Notes: generated by a model not told the origin, from the letters alone. A stretch of 64,000 nucleotides of DNA from Symsagittifera roscoffensis (GCF_963678635.1 NC_087063.1:32622599-32686598); one strand, 5' to 3'; shown: positions 1 to 9,972, counted from the first letter of the stretch. A program made the numbers and translations.

Positions 1-3000
1 GTAGTAGCGAATTCAGAGTTCGTGTACACCTCTAAGTCTTTGTTTTGGCTGGACGTCATAATGCTGGCCGCAGTTGACCTAGACCTATTGCAATCAGTGT
101 CATTGGCTATAGGGGTACAAAGGCAGACAGAAATGAACCCGATAACGATTGTGTTTGCTGGCATCAATGACCATCTACACAGTAGAGGTTTTCTGAGCAG
201 GCTCAGAGATCCTGCAACAGCAGAAAACGCAGTATGGCCAGCGATAAAAGACATCCTGGAGTCAATGGGTGAAGTGGTAGACGCGACAAAGGAGGGATCA
301 TTCAATAAAGTGACGTTGAGAGTAGTATTTGCGTTGTCTCCGGGATATGCATATCTCCCGGATGGACTGAAATTTGTGTATGCAATGGTAGCCTTACTTT
401 CGGAGGGAAAATATGATGTGATCATATCAGCCCCGAATCGCATGATAGAAATGGAGAACCTGAGGCCACTTAAGGCTGAACTGCCGGCAGTATGGTCAGA
501 TATCTCAAACGCGATGAGAGGGTTCAAGGACCACGCGTTACACATGTTGGTGTTGGACGAAGTGCTGGGGTTGGAACTGTCCAACTTCAGTCGGCAACTC
601 AAACTGAAACCAGGAATAGATGACGACCATCGAGTGATCACGGCGATGTCCAACGACTTGTGGTTCCGAGCAATGGAAGTGGCGAGTGAAGACACGAGAA
701 GAAAAAATTCACTGGAGACGAGAGCTCATCTGGAAGCGATGGTGCTGAGAACCAAGCCGGAAGCAAACCAGTGGCTACACCTGAATCCGAGAGTAGCGGC
801 ATTGGGTGCAGATGCTTTTCAGCAAGGCCCAGTAATGATCACTAAGATACACGCCTACTTGTTGAAGGAGGTGAACCTGGCGGAAAATGCCGGAGAAAAG
901 ACAGCTGAGTTCGGGAACAGAATGTGTCAGATTACTCTGGAAACCTTCTGGACCCAGGAAGTGAAAGGACAGGAGGGATTTGAAAGGACAGACAGCATGC
1001 TAGAAGGGTTGGGAGCCGGATGGACCGCGTCCTTCTTGGCAAAAGTCTACCCGAAAGTCTCGCACTACTTGATAAAGGAATTCCTCCAAGCGGTAGTGAA
1101 AGTATCGATAGTGGAATTAATAGCCCTGTTTGTGACATTTGGAGCGGAGAATTTCGTGAAAGGACCGGTGATACTGCTTACGGATGGAATACAGAACCTG
1201 CGACTAGATGGACTTCTGACATTGATCGCAATAACCCACGGAAACTTGGGAGGACTGATGAAACTGGCACGTTGTCCAGAGCAGATGAAAGAGAGAGTGA
1301 GGAATCTGGATATGAAGAAATCCACAGACTCGTGGAACAAAATAAGAGATCTGAGATACACTCTTATCCAGTATCTCTTGCAGCAAAATCGCTTTGGAAC
1401 CGGAGAAGACGAGACAATTGAAAGAGAGGAAGATGTTAGACGACATGTTGGAGGCATGCCGCTGTTAACAGATTTGAGCTTAGCTATGAGAATCGATCCC
1501 TTGGCACTGATCAGAGGAGTCACGGAGTTCGTGACAGTGATCTATGGACCAGCAGTCACCTTTGCGTTCCCTGACGTTAAAGTGGAAGCATATAGGAGGT
1601 CGGTGTTGCACCTGAACCTCATATCGGCAGTGGACGGTAGTACACTGAACTGGTGTGAGCAGCACGCATTGCGAGAGCTCATGAGTGAAGATCTGTTATT
1701 TGCGAAAATATCGGAGCCAGAGATGACAGTCATCAATTTTGACGATCACTTCTGTGACCGCATGGGAGAAGTAGAAAGAGGGCACATCGAGGTGTTTCCA
1801 AAGCTTTGGAATCTGAGGCCCTATGACAAAACGAATGGCGAAATGACCAGAGTGCCTCGTCTCACAGCAGCGTATCACAAGGTGAGAGAAGAGACGAAGG
1901 ACTGGGGCGATTACAAGAAGCTACCCAAAGCAATCCCTGAATTCCCTCTGATAAGAAGGATGTTGCTCGGAGCAGTCTCCGTAGTACAAACTCCTAGGTT
2001 GAGAGCATTCGAAACCAATGAAAGGAGAGTAGGGAATTTCTCGGCGACGATGGATCCATACTTCGTGGGGAGAAATGCCGCCGTGTTACAGTACACACGA
2101 TTTGCGTACACGGATCAAGCGACGAGAAGGCGAATAAGCAACGCTGCTACTCCCAAGCCTGAAGGATTTGATGAGGAATGGAGGGGACTAGGCTTAGCTC
2201 CAATGAGGATGAGAGGCAGGACTGAATTGCCTGAAGCCTCAGTAATCCTGACCAGTGTGAGAAAAGAGATGAAAGCTGCGGGAGTATTGCAGACGAGAAT
2301 TTTCCTAGCACCCTTCGGCTGCGAAGAAATCAAAGTGGTCCATGGAGAAGAGGAAGATAAATCAGCCGGTACATTGCTCATACCGAGATTCCAGGAAGAA
2401 GCTGACAATGACAAACAAGGACCATCGAACTCGAATAGGGACAAGTCAGAAGGAGATGACGGACAGGGTGGAAACCGTCAGACTGAAGAACCCATGCAAC
2501 AAGATCAAGCTGGTGGGGAGGACGACAGGGCATCGACAGGAGGAACATCCAGCCTGGATTTCAATATCTTCAGTGATCTTGAGAATAATGCAGACACGTT
2601 GGAAACGACTGAGCCAGCGGATGAAGGCATCTCGACACTGGAACCTCCGTCAGCCTTTGAGGAGATGAAACGGAATTTGCCGGAGAGCAGCTCTCCTGGC
2701 AATACAAGAAATAACGATCAGAGAATCCTCATGGAATCACCTCGGAGGAGAAGAATAGAGGCCTCAGCCAGAGTACCTTTCTTGGGAACGCTACCCGAAG
2801 AAGAATGGGAAGTACATCACCGAGACCACGAGAGTAGGACGGGATGTAAGCTGGACAGAGTGGCGTTCATGGAAGAAGTCTGGACTGTGATTCAGAGCTA
2901 TGGGACCCAGTCCATTCTCAAAACAGGTCTCAATCAACCCTTGATGAGAGAAGTACTTGACAAGCTTGATGAGTGTGAAGGGAGACTGAGTGAGTTATTG

Positions 3001-6000
3001 ATCGACTCAGCCACTGATGAGAGTGAAGCGAATTCTCCCATCAAGATGACACCGCAGGATAATGAAGGAGAGGTGGTGTACCTGTCAAGGACCAGGAGAG
3101 GAACGATGCGATCGAAAATGGTGATTGATAAAATCAATTCGATGAAAATGAAGTTAGGCAGCAGAGTGATGCCGAGGAGGATTGGAAAGACGAAAGTGGA
3201 TTCGGAAATATCGATGAAAGCTGGTAACTCAGCGAAAAGAAAACGAGTCGAGGAAGTCATGGATTTGGGGCAAGGTGATTATCAATTGTCTGGCACAGAT
3301 AGAATATTAACTGATATAGCGATGGTGCCACCCATTCTCATGGCGGGGATAAAGTCAACCGGTTATAAATCCAAAAGGAGTGACCGCACTCTGACTGGAG
3401 CAACTTTAGAAATGGAAATACTCAGTCAATGTGGAGAGAGTAAAATGAGGGACTTCAAACCATCTCCCATGAATCATGGAAAAGGGAGTGTTGCAGGACA
3501 ACTGACACCAGTGGAATACAACCGACTAACAGTGTCGGAGACAGTGTCGATAGATGAACCCACCGGTGGATACATGGAGAAGTTGGAATACCGGAACTCG
3601 GCTAGAGGGTATGTAGTGGCCCTGGAAGACGAAAAAGCCATGGAGGGTTATCTGGAAATGATGTTGCAAGGCACCACCCTCAAGCAGAAGGCGTATGGAA
3701 CTTTGGCGTCGTCTGACGTAGAGGCGGAGACGATCGAGCAGTTAGTGAGCCTTCCATGGAAAGCAGTAGTATTGAGGTATTTCGAAGAAGAAATGAGGAC
3801 TACGCCAAGAATACATGCTCTCGTGGCAGTACCTTATGTAAGGACAGAATTACAACTCAGGCTCGCCTGGTGCATGATGGGACTGACTCGCGAAGAAAAT
3901 GATTCGGAAGAAAGGAAGAGATCAAAGGAGGAAAAAGTTTTCCTTATGACGAATCTGAGGGATCTGATAGTCCAGGAGGGAGCAGCAGTAGCGTGTGCAA
4001 AGCGGAGAGACGCTCTCTGTTTCATTCGATTCCTGATAGAGCAGATCTCAGTACCTGCATTAAGCACTTGTGTTAAAATGTTGAAGGAAGGCGATGAGCG
4101 AACGAAAGCCATGTTCTTACTAGCAATGCTGGATATGCAGCAAAGTAAACCGATGAGGGTGAACATGAAAGAACCTGAAGAATTGGAACCCATGAAAAAG
4201 ATAGACGAGATCAGGAGATTCTCAAACAAGGAGTTGAGGCTCACTAAAGAATCTATGGGAGCATTGCCGAAATCCAGTGAATATTGTGGACCGATCAAGG
4301 AGAAGTCATATAGCTATGTATCCGGGATCATAGGGATAGCGTACAATCCTTTCCTGAGTGAAGACATACGTGATTGCTTCTTTGATTATGAGCAGGCGGT
4401 GTTACTAAGATTCTGGACGTCCAGAATTGTGACGACTAAGAGCGTTAACAATCCACAGGCCAAATTGGGATTGGTCTTGGAAGAAGAGGTGACTGCACCT
4501 TCAGTACCAAAATCCGACAAGAGAGTGGAATTTGGGTTGGGATTCTCAGATGAATTACTGAGAACGAGCTTGATGGCAGTGTGGGAATTGATGAAGCCAT
4601 CGTGGTGTCCTAGTCCCAACGCTGACTCAATATTACGGGCGACACAGGACATACAGAGGGAACTGAATGCGGACTGTAACCTGCGTGACCTCAACATCAT
4701 ATATAATGTGATGATAACAGCCTCTAAGAGCAACGGAGAAGATAGAGTGGAGTTGCCTGGCTGGGGACCAGAAGACTGGGTCAAACCTGGTAGCTGTCTG
4801 GCGGAAGTCTGTGGACTAGAGGGTCACGTTTGTGGAAGTCTAGACTGTGTGAAAACCCTGGAGAAACAACACAAGCAGTTGACGGTATTGTTTGGAAATG
4901 TAGTGATGAAAGCAAGAACGGAAACGGAACTGATAGCAGATTGCCATGGAGGAACCGATGTGAATCTAGTGACAGCACTAGGATTCTACAGCATGTTTGG
5001 TTCTTTAGAGTCACTATTGAATCTAGAACAGAAACATGAGATGGTCACAGCCATCAGCGTAGAAGTATTCCCAGGAGTTCTGCAGACTGAGCAGAAGTAT
5101 ATAGGAAAATGGAGGGAAGCAATCGAAACGGAGATGAACATCAGACACAGCGAAACTTATTGTAGACCATCAGGAGCACGATATTTGGTGGGTTCAACGT
5201 TGGCTCCAATGTGCAAGAGCAGATACCCTGTACATTTCGTGGCTGTGGACGTGAAGAGTACAAGAACGATCGTGGATCAAGCTTTCTCAGTGCCAAAGTG
5301 CGTGAGATTGGCGAGAATGTCTGAAAAGTCTTACGAGTTACTATGTAAGATGTTCTCAGCAGTTCCAGAGAGAACCAAAGAGGAGTTGGAGTCAATACTA
5401 GGAAAGAAGTTCATGGGATATGTGAGCGGGAACTTCAGTGACTTTGAAAAACAGAAACAGAGAGGATCAACTGTCACAGATTACAATGCAGTAGATGAGA
5501 ATGATGAAATCCACCGAGTGATGATGGAAGTGGAACCATTGCTGGAAGCTTCAGGAAAACGCAATTGGAGGAGCATCATGTTGACACATGACGAGTTTCC
5601 TTGCCACTGCTTGCTGCAGACCTGGTGGTATCCCAAGCGTAGTAATTTGGTGTTGATCTGGGACTCTGGAGAGCTGCTCTCCATGGGTTTACCAGATTCA
5701 TCACAGCCCATAACAATAGTGATAGTGGGAGTTATGATGGCGATACGATGGCTGGAAGCTCATGTGAGAGAAAATAATAGACAGGAGGCACCGACGAGAG
5801 AACAATTGCAGAAATTAGATTGTCTAAAAGATTTAGATCTTTTTGAGACAATGTGCAAAGTTCTAAACATTCCGATGGAAGTGAAGAAGATATGGGCAAG
5901 AAAACGATTGATGCCATGGTTCAGAGCTAACATGACTGCATGGTTGTACGAGTATGCGAAAAAGCATATGTCGAAACATGGCAGAGTGTACAGTGAATAT

Positions 6001-6348
6001 CAGCTGGACATTGGGGCAGGAGCTTTCAAGCGAGCTTTCGTGACCCATCGGAATGCAGTGACCACCGCTGTTAAAAGAATTTCCAGGACGAGCGAGCGTA
6101 GTGGAAATGAGAAGGCAGAGATGCTGAAAGAAGATTTGGAGAGAAACGTGACGTTGTGTCTCCACAACAGCTTCTGTAGAAACAGAGAATCAAACGTGGA
6201 TCCCCTACCTTGCTGTAAACAGAGGGTGGAAGAGCAGAAGTGTTGGAGGACGGCTTCCAACAGCGTCAGGATAGTCAATGACGTGCTACAAGACACGGAA
6301 ACCGAGAGTGCGGAGTCAGTGTCACAGGAGGAGGAAATGGAGCATTGA
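1..6348 (+). CDS. Very large intronless ORF, unknown protein (left end outside window)
   Basis: The frame is open from base 1 to the stop at 6346-6348, giving at least 2,115 codons, so the true start lies to the left; the GTG at 22 is not a convincing start. I do not recognise the family. Visible parts, counted from base 22: a globular N-terminal region with a GINDH motif near residue 47 that recalls, weakly, block III (GxND) of SGNH hydrolases; a hydrophilic Glu/Gln/Ser/Gly-rich linker at about 775-900; basic patches PRRRR (about 906) and KRKR (about 1073) that could be nuclear localisation signals; a Cys cluster C-x4-C-x6-C-x4-C near 1593; and a Cys/His-containing C-terminus (about 2045-2075). 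No reverse-transcriptase YxDD box, integrase or capsid motif was found. The sense strand is purine-rich and clearly richer in GC than the introns to the right. The lack of introns and the LTR-like block downstream suggest a mobile element or endogenised virus; that is inference. Confidence 0.7.
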   Translation, partial: VVANSEFVYTSKSLFWLDVIMLAAVDLDLLQSVSLAIGVQRQTEMNPITIVFAGINDHLHSRGFLSRLRDPATAENAVWPAIKDILESMGEVVDATKEGSFNKVTLRVVFALSPGYAYLPDGLKFVYAMVALLSEGKYDVIISAPNRMIEMENLRPLKAELPAVWSDISNAMRGFKDHALHMLVLDEVLGLELSNFSRQLKLKPGIDDDHRVITAMSNDLWFRAMEVASEDTRRKNSLETRAHLEAMVLRTKPEANQWLHLNPRVAALGADAFQQGPVMITKIHAYLLKEVNLAENAGEKTAEFGNRMCQITLETFWTQEVKGQEGFERTDSMLEGLGAGWTASFLAKVYPKVSHYLIKEFLQAVVKVSIVELIALFVTFGAENFVKGPVILLTDGIQNLRLDGLLTLIAITHGNLGGLMKLARCPEQMKERVRNLDMKKSTDSWNKIRDLRYTLIQYLLQQNRFGTGEDETIEREEDVRRHVGGMPLLTDLSLAMRIDPLALIRGVTEFVTVIYGPAVTFAFPDVKVEAYRRSVLHLNLISAVDGSTLNWCEQHALRELMSEDLLFAKISEPEMTVINFDDHFCDRMGEVERGHIEVFPKLWNLRPYDKTNGEMTRVPRLTAAYHKVREETKDWGDYKKLPKAIPEFPLIRRMLLGAVSVVQTPRLRAFETNERRVGNFSATMDPYFVGRNAAVLQYTRFAYTDQATRRRISNAATPKPEGFDEEWRGLGLAPMRMRGRTELPEASVILTSVRKEMKAAGVLQTRIFLAPFGCEEIKVVHGEEEDKSAGTLLIPRFQEEADNDKQGPSNSNRDKSEGDDGQGGNRQTEEPMQQDQAGGEDDRASTGGTSSLDFNIFSDLENNADTLETTEPADEGISTLEPPSAFEEMKRNLPESSSPGNTRNNDQRILMESPRRRRIEASARVPFLGTLPEEEWEVHHRDHESRTGCKLDRVAFMEEVWTVIQSYGTQSILKTGLNQPLMREVLDKLDECEGRLSELLIDSATDESEANSPIKMTPQDNEGEVVYLSRTRRGTMRSKMVIDKINSMKMKLGSRVMPRRIGKTKVDSEISMKAGNSAKRKRVEEVMDLGQGDYQLSGTDRILTDIAMVPPILMAGIKSTGYKSKRSDRTLTGATLEMEILSQCGESKMRDFKPSPMNHGKGSVAGQLTPVEYNRLTVSETVSIDEPTGGYMEKLEYRNSARGYVVALEDEKAMEGYLEMMLQGTTLKQKAYGTLASSDVEAETIEQLVSLPWKAVVLRYFEEEMRTTPRIHALVAVPYVRTELQLRLAWCMMGLTREENDSEERKRSKEEKVFLMTNLRDLIVQEGAAVACAKRRDALCFIRFLIEQISVPALSTCVKMLKEGDERTKAMFLLAMLDMQQSKPMRVNMKEPEELEPMKKIDEIRRFSNKELRLTKESMGALPKSSEYCGPIKEKSYSYVSGIIGIAYNPFLSEDIRDCFFDYEQAVLLRFWTSRIVTTKSVNNPQAKLGLVLEEEVTAPSVPKSDKRVEFGLGFSDELLRTSLMAVWELMKPSWCPSPNADSILRATQDIQRELNADCNLRDLNIIYNVMITASKSNGEDRVELPGWGPEDWVKPGSCLAEVCGLEGHVCGSLDCVKTLEKQHKQLTVLFGNVVMKARTETELIADCHGGTDVNLVTALGFYSMFGSLESLLNLEQKHEMVTAISVEVFPGVLQTEQKYIGKWREAIETEMNIRHSETYCRPSGARYLVGSTLAPMCKSRYPVHFVAVDVKSTRTIVDQAFSVPKCVRLARMSEKSYELLCKMFSAVPERTKEELESILGKKFMGYVSGNFSDFEKQKQRGSTVTDYNAVDENDEIHRVMMEVEPLLEASGKRNWRSIMLTHDEFPCHCLLQTWWYPKRSNLVLIWDSGELLSMGLPDSSQPITIVIVGVMMAIRWLEAHVRENNRQEAPTREQLQKLDCLKDLDLFETMCKVLNIPMEVKKIWARKRLMPWFRANMTAWLYEYAKKHMSKHGRVYSEYQLDIGAGAFKRAFVTHRNAVTTAVKRISRTSERSGNEKAEMLKEDLERNVTLCLHNSFCRNRESNVDPLPCCKQRVEEQKCWRTASNSVRIVNDVLQDTETESAESVSQEEEMEH

Positions 6349-6754
6349 CGAATGGTCGAGAAAACAAGAGGCAGCAAGAAAGAAAATTAGAAGAATTTAG
6401 AAATTTTAGAACTTCTAAACGACGAAAAAAGAAGAAAACAAAGGGATGATGAAGAAAAGTTAAAACTCAGAATTGTTTTATGTGTGTGAAAAACTCAAGT
6501 GAGAAACCAAGCAACCAAGTTGTAATTGAAAACTGAAACATTTAGTTGAGTTTTGGAATTGTTGCATTTATAAATTTGCATTTTGGTTTTAGTTGAAGTG
6601 GCTTTAGAGACACTCACTTATTATTTATTTAGAAAGGCTTGAGGGAAGAGTATATTTAAATATTCCAGCCTGCATGATTGTTTTTAATCACTTAGGAAGA
6701 CTGATAACTTTGTGGTGACATGAAAAACTTGATTAACTTCTTGAGGAGGGAGGT
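6349..6754 (+). other. AT-rich 3' flank of the large ORF ending in a polypurine run
   Basis: This stretch has no coding potential. It becomes AT-rich just after the stop codon, and its last bases form a purine run (GAGGAGGGAGG at 6743-6753). In LTR retroelements such a tract primes plus-strand synthesis directly upstream of the 3' LTR. The reading depends on the LTR call that follows. Confidence 0.4.
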
Positions 6755-6860
6755 TGTTGCATTGTTTTTTCTAACCACAAAGTTTCTTAGTTTTAATACT
6801 CAGGACAATAGACAAGCAAGATTTCCGAAGGGAAGGAGCGTAGTAGGATAATTTTAGCTT

Positions 6861-6892
6861 GTTGGTTGGCAGGACTGTCCTGCAAGCCAACA
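6861..6892. other. Imperfect inverted repeat around GCAGGACTGTCCTGC
   Basis: GTTGG/TTGGC on the left pairs with GCCAAC on the right around a GCAGGAC-T-GTCCTGC core. It could fold as a short hairpin or serve as a dimer-protein site inside the putative LTR. Confidence 0.45.
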
Positions 6893-7346
6893 CCTTTTAA
6901 ATCTAAGAGAAAAAGTTTTAATCGGGACATTGACACTGGAAGTCAGAAAACATGTTTTATCTTAGGTCATATTCTCAATGTGCAGATTAATGAGAGAATT
7001 TGAAGGCTATATTGATGTAGTATGATGCCATTTATATTCTGCAGTGAGTTGATATGACGTGGATAAAAGTAATTTCGTGCATTTTGTAAATTCTGTTCGA
7101 TGACACTGTAACCATTTTATGAACATTGCGCGATTCAATGAGGACAGTATGTGACATTGTATATGTCCGGGGAGTATGTGACATTCGACCAGAATGGCCA
7201 AAATGCAATTTATGCAGGATTCGAATTTTGAGCAGTAAGCCTTCCGAGTTGATGATTTCGAAGGATTAGCGACGTTATTGGAACGTTTAGCCAAACGGTG
7301 AGGGCTAGAATATTCTAGTATTTTAAATTTTCAAAAATTCGAATGA

Positions 7347-7354
7347 TGACGTCA
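7347..7354. promoter_or_regulatory. CRE-like palindrome TGACGTCA
   Basis: This is a perfect match to the consensus CREB/ATF site, inside the putative LTR and upstream of its hairpins, where a U3 promoter would be expected. A single octamer can occur by chance; function is inferred from position only. Confidence 0.35.
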
Positions 7355-7495
7355 CGTTTCTGAGAAATGCTGAAACGGCCATTTTAACAAAAAAGCGAGT
7401 AAAAAACAGAACAACTTTATCTGCGATTGCGAACAGTACGAAAATCGAGATTGGAAAACGACAACGAACTACAGAATAGCAGAGAACGCTCCGAG

Positions 7496-7527
7496 TTGCA
7501 ACTATTGTGCTGCTACAATAGTTGCAA
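7496..7527. other. Perfect 13-bp stem hairpin
   Basis: TTGCAACTATTGT (7496-7508) and ACAATAGTTGCAA (7515-7527) are exact reverse complements separated by a six-base GCTGCT loop. It would form a stable stem in RNA or single-stranded DNA. Confidence 0.8.
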
Positions 7528-7562
7528 GGCCGTTGCCAACAACGGTGAAGGGTGAGAACCAG

Positions 7563-7627
7563 CCTTCCGGATTAGCAAGAAATCAAGAGTAAGGAGCTTG
7601 ATTCGGCGGATTCAAGAATCCGGAAGG
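7563..7627. other. Nested double hairpin
   Basis: An outer perfect 11-bp stem (CCTTCCGGATT at 7563-7573 with AATCCGGAAGG at 7617-7627) encloses an inner perfect 7-bp stem (AATCAAG at 7581-7587 with CTTGATT at 7597-7603). With the hairpin just upstream it makes a compact structured segment, possibly the R/leader region of the proposed LTR. Confidence 0.7.
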
Positions 7628-8052
7628 GTCTCGGGACGGAAACTTTTATTAACTCACATAAACTTTTAGCATCCTGTCATGTCCTGACTTGAGTTTAACT
7701 GATATTTTGATTAGTTTTGACAAGGATGAGGTGCTAGGAGTTGGGGGAAAGGGTTGATCCATCTTCGATGGAGATGATGATTTTTATCTACTGAACAAAA
7801 ACAATAGTAATATGATAAGTAGTAGCCCTGTTTTTAGGAGTGACCTCGTGGTCTGGGGATACAGAGACCCAGCCATGAGCTCACTAATTTCGCATGTAAT
7901 TCAGTTAATTTGAGCGTTCTGGTCGAAGCCGGAGAACAGTAACGTTTTTTTGTCAGCCTGATGTAAGAAAGACCACCGAAAAGTACTGGCTTGGTAGAGA
8001 CGGTGAAAAACATGCAAAGCTCTGTTTAGACGCTAGCCAGTCGTCTTAAGAC

Positions 8053-8099
8053 TTAGTTTTGTTATCCGTCGATATGTATCTTCCGGGCGAATGTTACAA
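8053..8099 (+). repeat. 47-bp direct repeat, copy 1 (end of putative LTR)
   Basis: It matches 9926-9972 at 44 of 47 positions, including the shared core TATGTATCTTCCGGGCGAAT. This copy ends the proposed LTR. Confidence 0.75.
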
Positions 8100-8814
8100 T
8101 CCCCTTGTATTTGAAACCCTAAATTCCCTGCAGGTATCTTGTGATCACCTGTTCGTTAAAATACCAACAACAAATTTTCACCAAAACGTAAAAAATTTAA
8201 ACTGGAAAAATTTCAAAAACATATGGATGAATTCTCCTGAAATTCAAGGTTGACCAATGTCAATCTCTGTCCGAAAAAATGTCTGGTACCCGATTGCCAC
8301 GCGTTTTCCTCCCCCCTGCTAGCGATCTTATGGGGTATCACAAAAACTGTCTATGTCCGTTCCCCCATACCGATCCGACCACCTTAATCTGATTCTAATT
8401 TTGGATATCCGCTTCCTGTAACCAACGCGTGTAAATATCTAATGTAACTAAGTCGACGATGCCGAGCTATTAGTTACTCTAATGTCCCCCCTTTTTACAA
8501 TTTATGACCGCTAACCTCTAACCTAACCAGCCCCCCTTCTAACCTCCCCCCTCTTTAGCCCCCCTCTTAAGCCGAAAAATCCCTTAAGCGCCGGGTGCTA
8601 AACCTCTCGAGAGAAAACCGTAGACCTGTTTCCAGGCCTGCTTGTGCAAAAACTTCCTCAAAACAATGGGACTCCGCTTATCCAATTTTAAACTTATCTC
8701 CTATAATGTAATGTGGATTCTAACGATACCCGTTGCCCAACTTGAGAATACCCCTGTGCGTCCTCTTGTGGTGATCCTGTGCTGGTTGTCTCTGTTCTGC
8801 ACTTGACAGCAGCA
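8100..8814. other. Intergenic, no gene seen
   Basis: C-rich tracts (8490-8575) and short unique DNA. The only open frame here is short and follows on from the direct repeat. Nothing supports a gene. Confidence 0.5.
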
Positions 8815-9005
8815 CACTTTCCCACTTGGCTGGTCACCTCTTCCAGTCAAGTCTCCTAGTGGTCCGTTTCGATCCTTGTGAACCACTTTCCCACTCGACT
8901 GGTCACCTTTTCCAGTCAAGTCTCCCAGTGGTCCGGTTCGATCCTTGTGAACCACTTTCCCACTCGACTGGTCACGTCTTCCAGTCAAGTCTCCTAGTGG
9001 TCCGG
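8815..9005. repeat. Minisatellite, 69-bp unit, almost three copies
   Basis: GGTCAC recurs at 8832, 8901 and 8970, an exact 69-base period, with the flanking GATCCTTGTGAACCAC shared between units. Because 69 is divisible by three, both strands stay open (minus-strand frame 8701-9069 shows a 23-residue repeat). The frame has no other sign of coding and is probably a by-product. Confidence 0.8.
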
Positions 9006-9777
9006 CTAGGTTGCAATCTGTCTGAAAACCCTTAACAACGCCCCCACTCGGGCACCTTTTCAGAGTCACTGGTTTAAATGGCTAGATTGATCGAAACGAC
9101 CGGTCTTATAAAACAGTATGGGTATAATATTTAATTAATATAAAGGTTTAATCCAAGTGATCTGGTATCAAAGTCACTGTCTTTTCGTTTTATGGTTTTT
9201 GTTCCTTTTTCTATACTTTTTTCTTGTTTTTGTTTCCCTAGTTACCCCCCCTTACTAGGTTAGCTAGGCCTCGTTCGGAGAGCGTACCAGGAAGTTTTCT
9301 CAAGTTTTCTTAAAAAGCTATCACGGTACAACCGGAAGGTTTACACGTTCCCACTGAACCGTACCACCGCTACTCTAGAATGGGCATGCAGCCCGGAGCT
9401 GTGTCAAGTGGGTTCGACTCCGTAGTCATGATGTCGTAAAAACACCCAGGAGCGCCATAAAAACACTATGTAACAGTCGCCTACTGCAGTCACATATGAG
9501 GCTTAAGAAAAATAGGCCCTATAACCACTGGCTCAAGGGTCAGGGACACTATCTCTTGTGTTTTTCTGCCTCAAGAACGGTTGGAGCCAGTTCGGTTCGC
9601 TTGCGACATGAGACTAGAACTCGCTACAGCTTGAAGGCTACTACCAAAATATCCCCCCACTCTAGAAAATAAGAACTTCCCCATACTTAGGTCTCAAGAT
9701 ACCCAAAATACGCGAACGCCGTTAAAAACAGGGTTGGAACAATCCGTTAAGTTACTTTTTTATTGGACAGTGGAACT
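9006..9777. other. Intergenic with a tRNA-like B box
   Basis: There is no gene. At 9380-9435 the sequence has GGGCATGC followed by GGGTTCGACTCC, resembling a tRNA-derived promoter with a B box. A similar arrangement occurs at 17110-17180, so it may be a decayed third SINE type. The rest is low-complexity AT-rich DNA. Confidence 0.4.
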
Positions 9778-9833
9778 TTGATCCATTTCAAATGGATCAA
9801 CCTAAAACTCGCCTTATCTCAACATAACAATCA
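9778..9833 (+). repeat. Left arm of a 3.6-kb inverted-repeat pair
   Basis: This ~56-bp arm matches the reverse complement of 13378-13433 at roughly 85%. The arm begins with its own perfect palindrome, TTGATCCATTT-C-AAATGGATCAA (9778-9800). The pair brackets the LINE and Penelope-like fragments. Penelope elements can carry inverted terminal repeats, so the arms may be remnants of one, but the link is not proven. Confidence 0.6.
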
Positions 9834-9925
9834 TAAAACACACTCGAGAAATTTAAATTAGGAACTCACATGTTGATGCACTCGAGTATAGGGAGTAATT
9901 AAATTGGTAAGCAACTCAATTTGCA

Positions 9926-9972
9926 TTAGTTTTATTTTCCGTCGGTATGTATCTTCCGGGCGAATGTTACAA
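9926..9972 (+). repeat. 47-bp direct repeat, copy 2
   Basis: This is the second copy of the 8053-8099 sequence, abutting the 3' end of the LINE fragment. It may be a truncated LTR end left by another copy of the element or by rearrangement. Confidence 0.7.

Larger units (their letters stand above)
6755..8098 (+). repeat. Putative 3' LTR of the element carrying the large ORF
   Basis: The block begins TGTTGCAT directly after a polypurine run and ends ATGTTACA, so it has TG...CA ends with an imperfect 8-base terminal inverted repeat (6 of 8 paired). It contains a TGACGTCA octamer (7347) and two strong hairpins (7496-7527, 7563-7627), as is common in LTR U3/R regions. The last 47 bases recur at 9926-9972 as a direct repeat. 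The matching 5' LTR would lie outside the window, so neither identity of two LTRs nor a target duplication can be checked. Alternatively it is ordinary 3' flank. Confidence 0.4.

Noticed and set aside
1020-1523. Overlapping 133- and 152-codon frames inside the large ORF
   Set aside because: They are shadows in other frames of a purine-rich coding sequence, without independent support.
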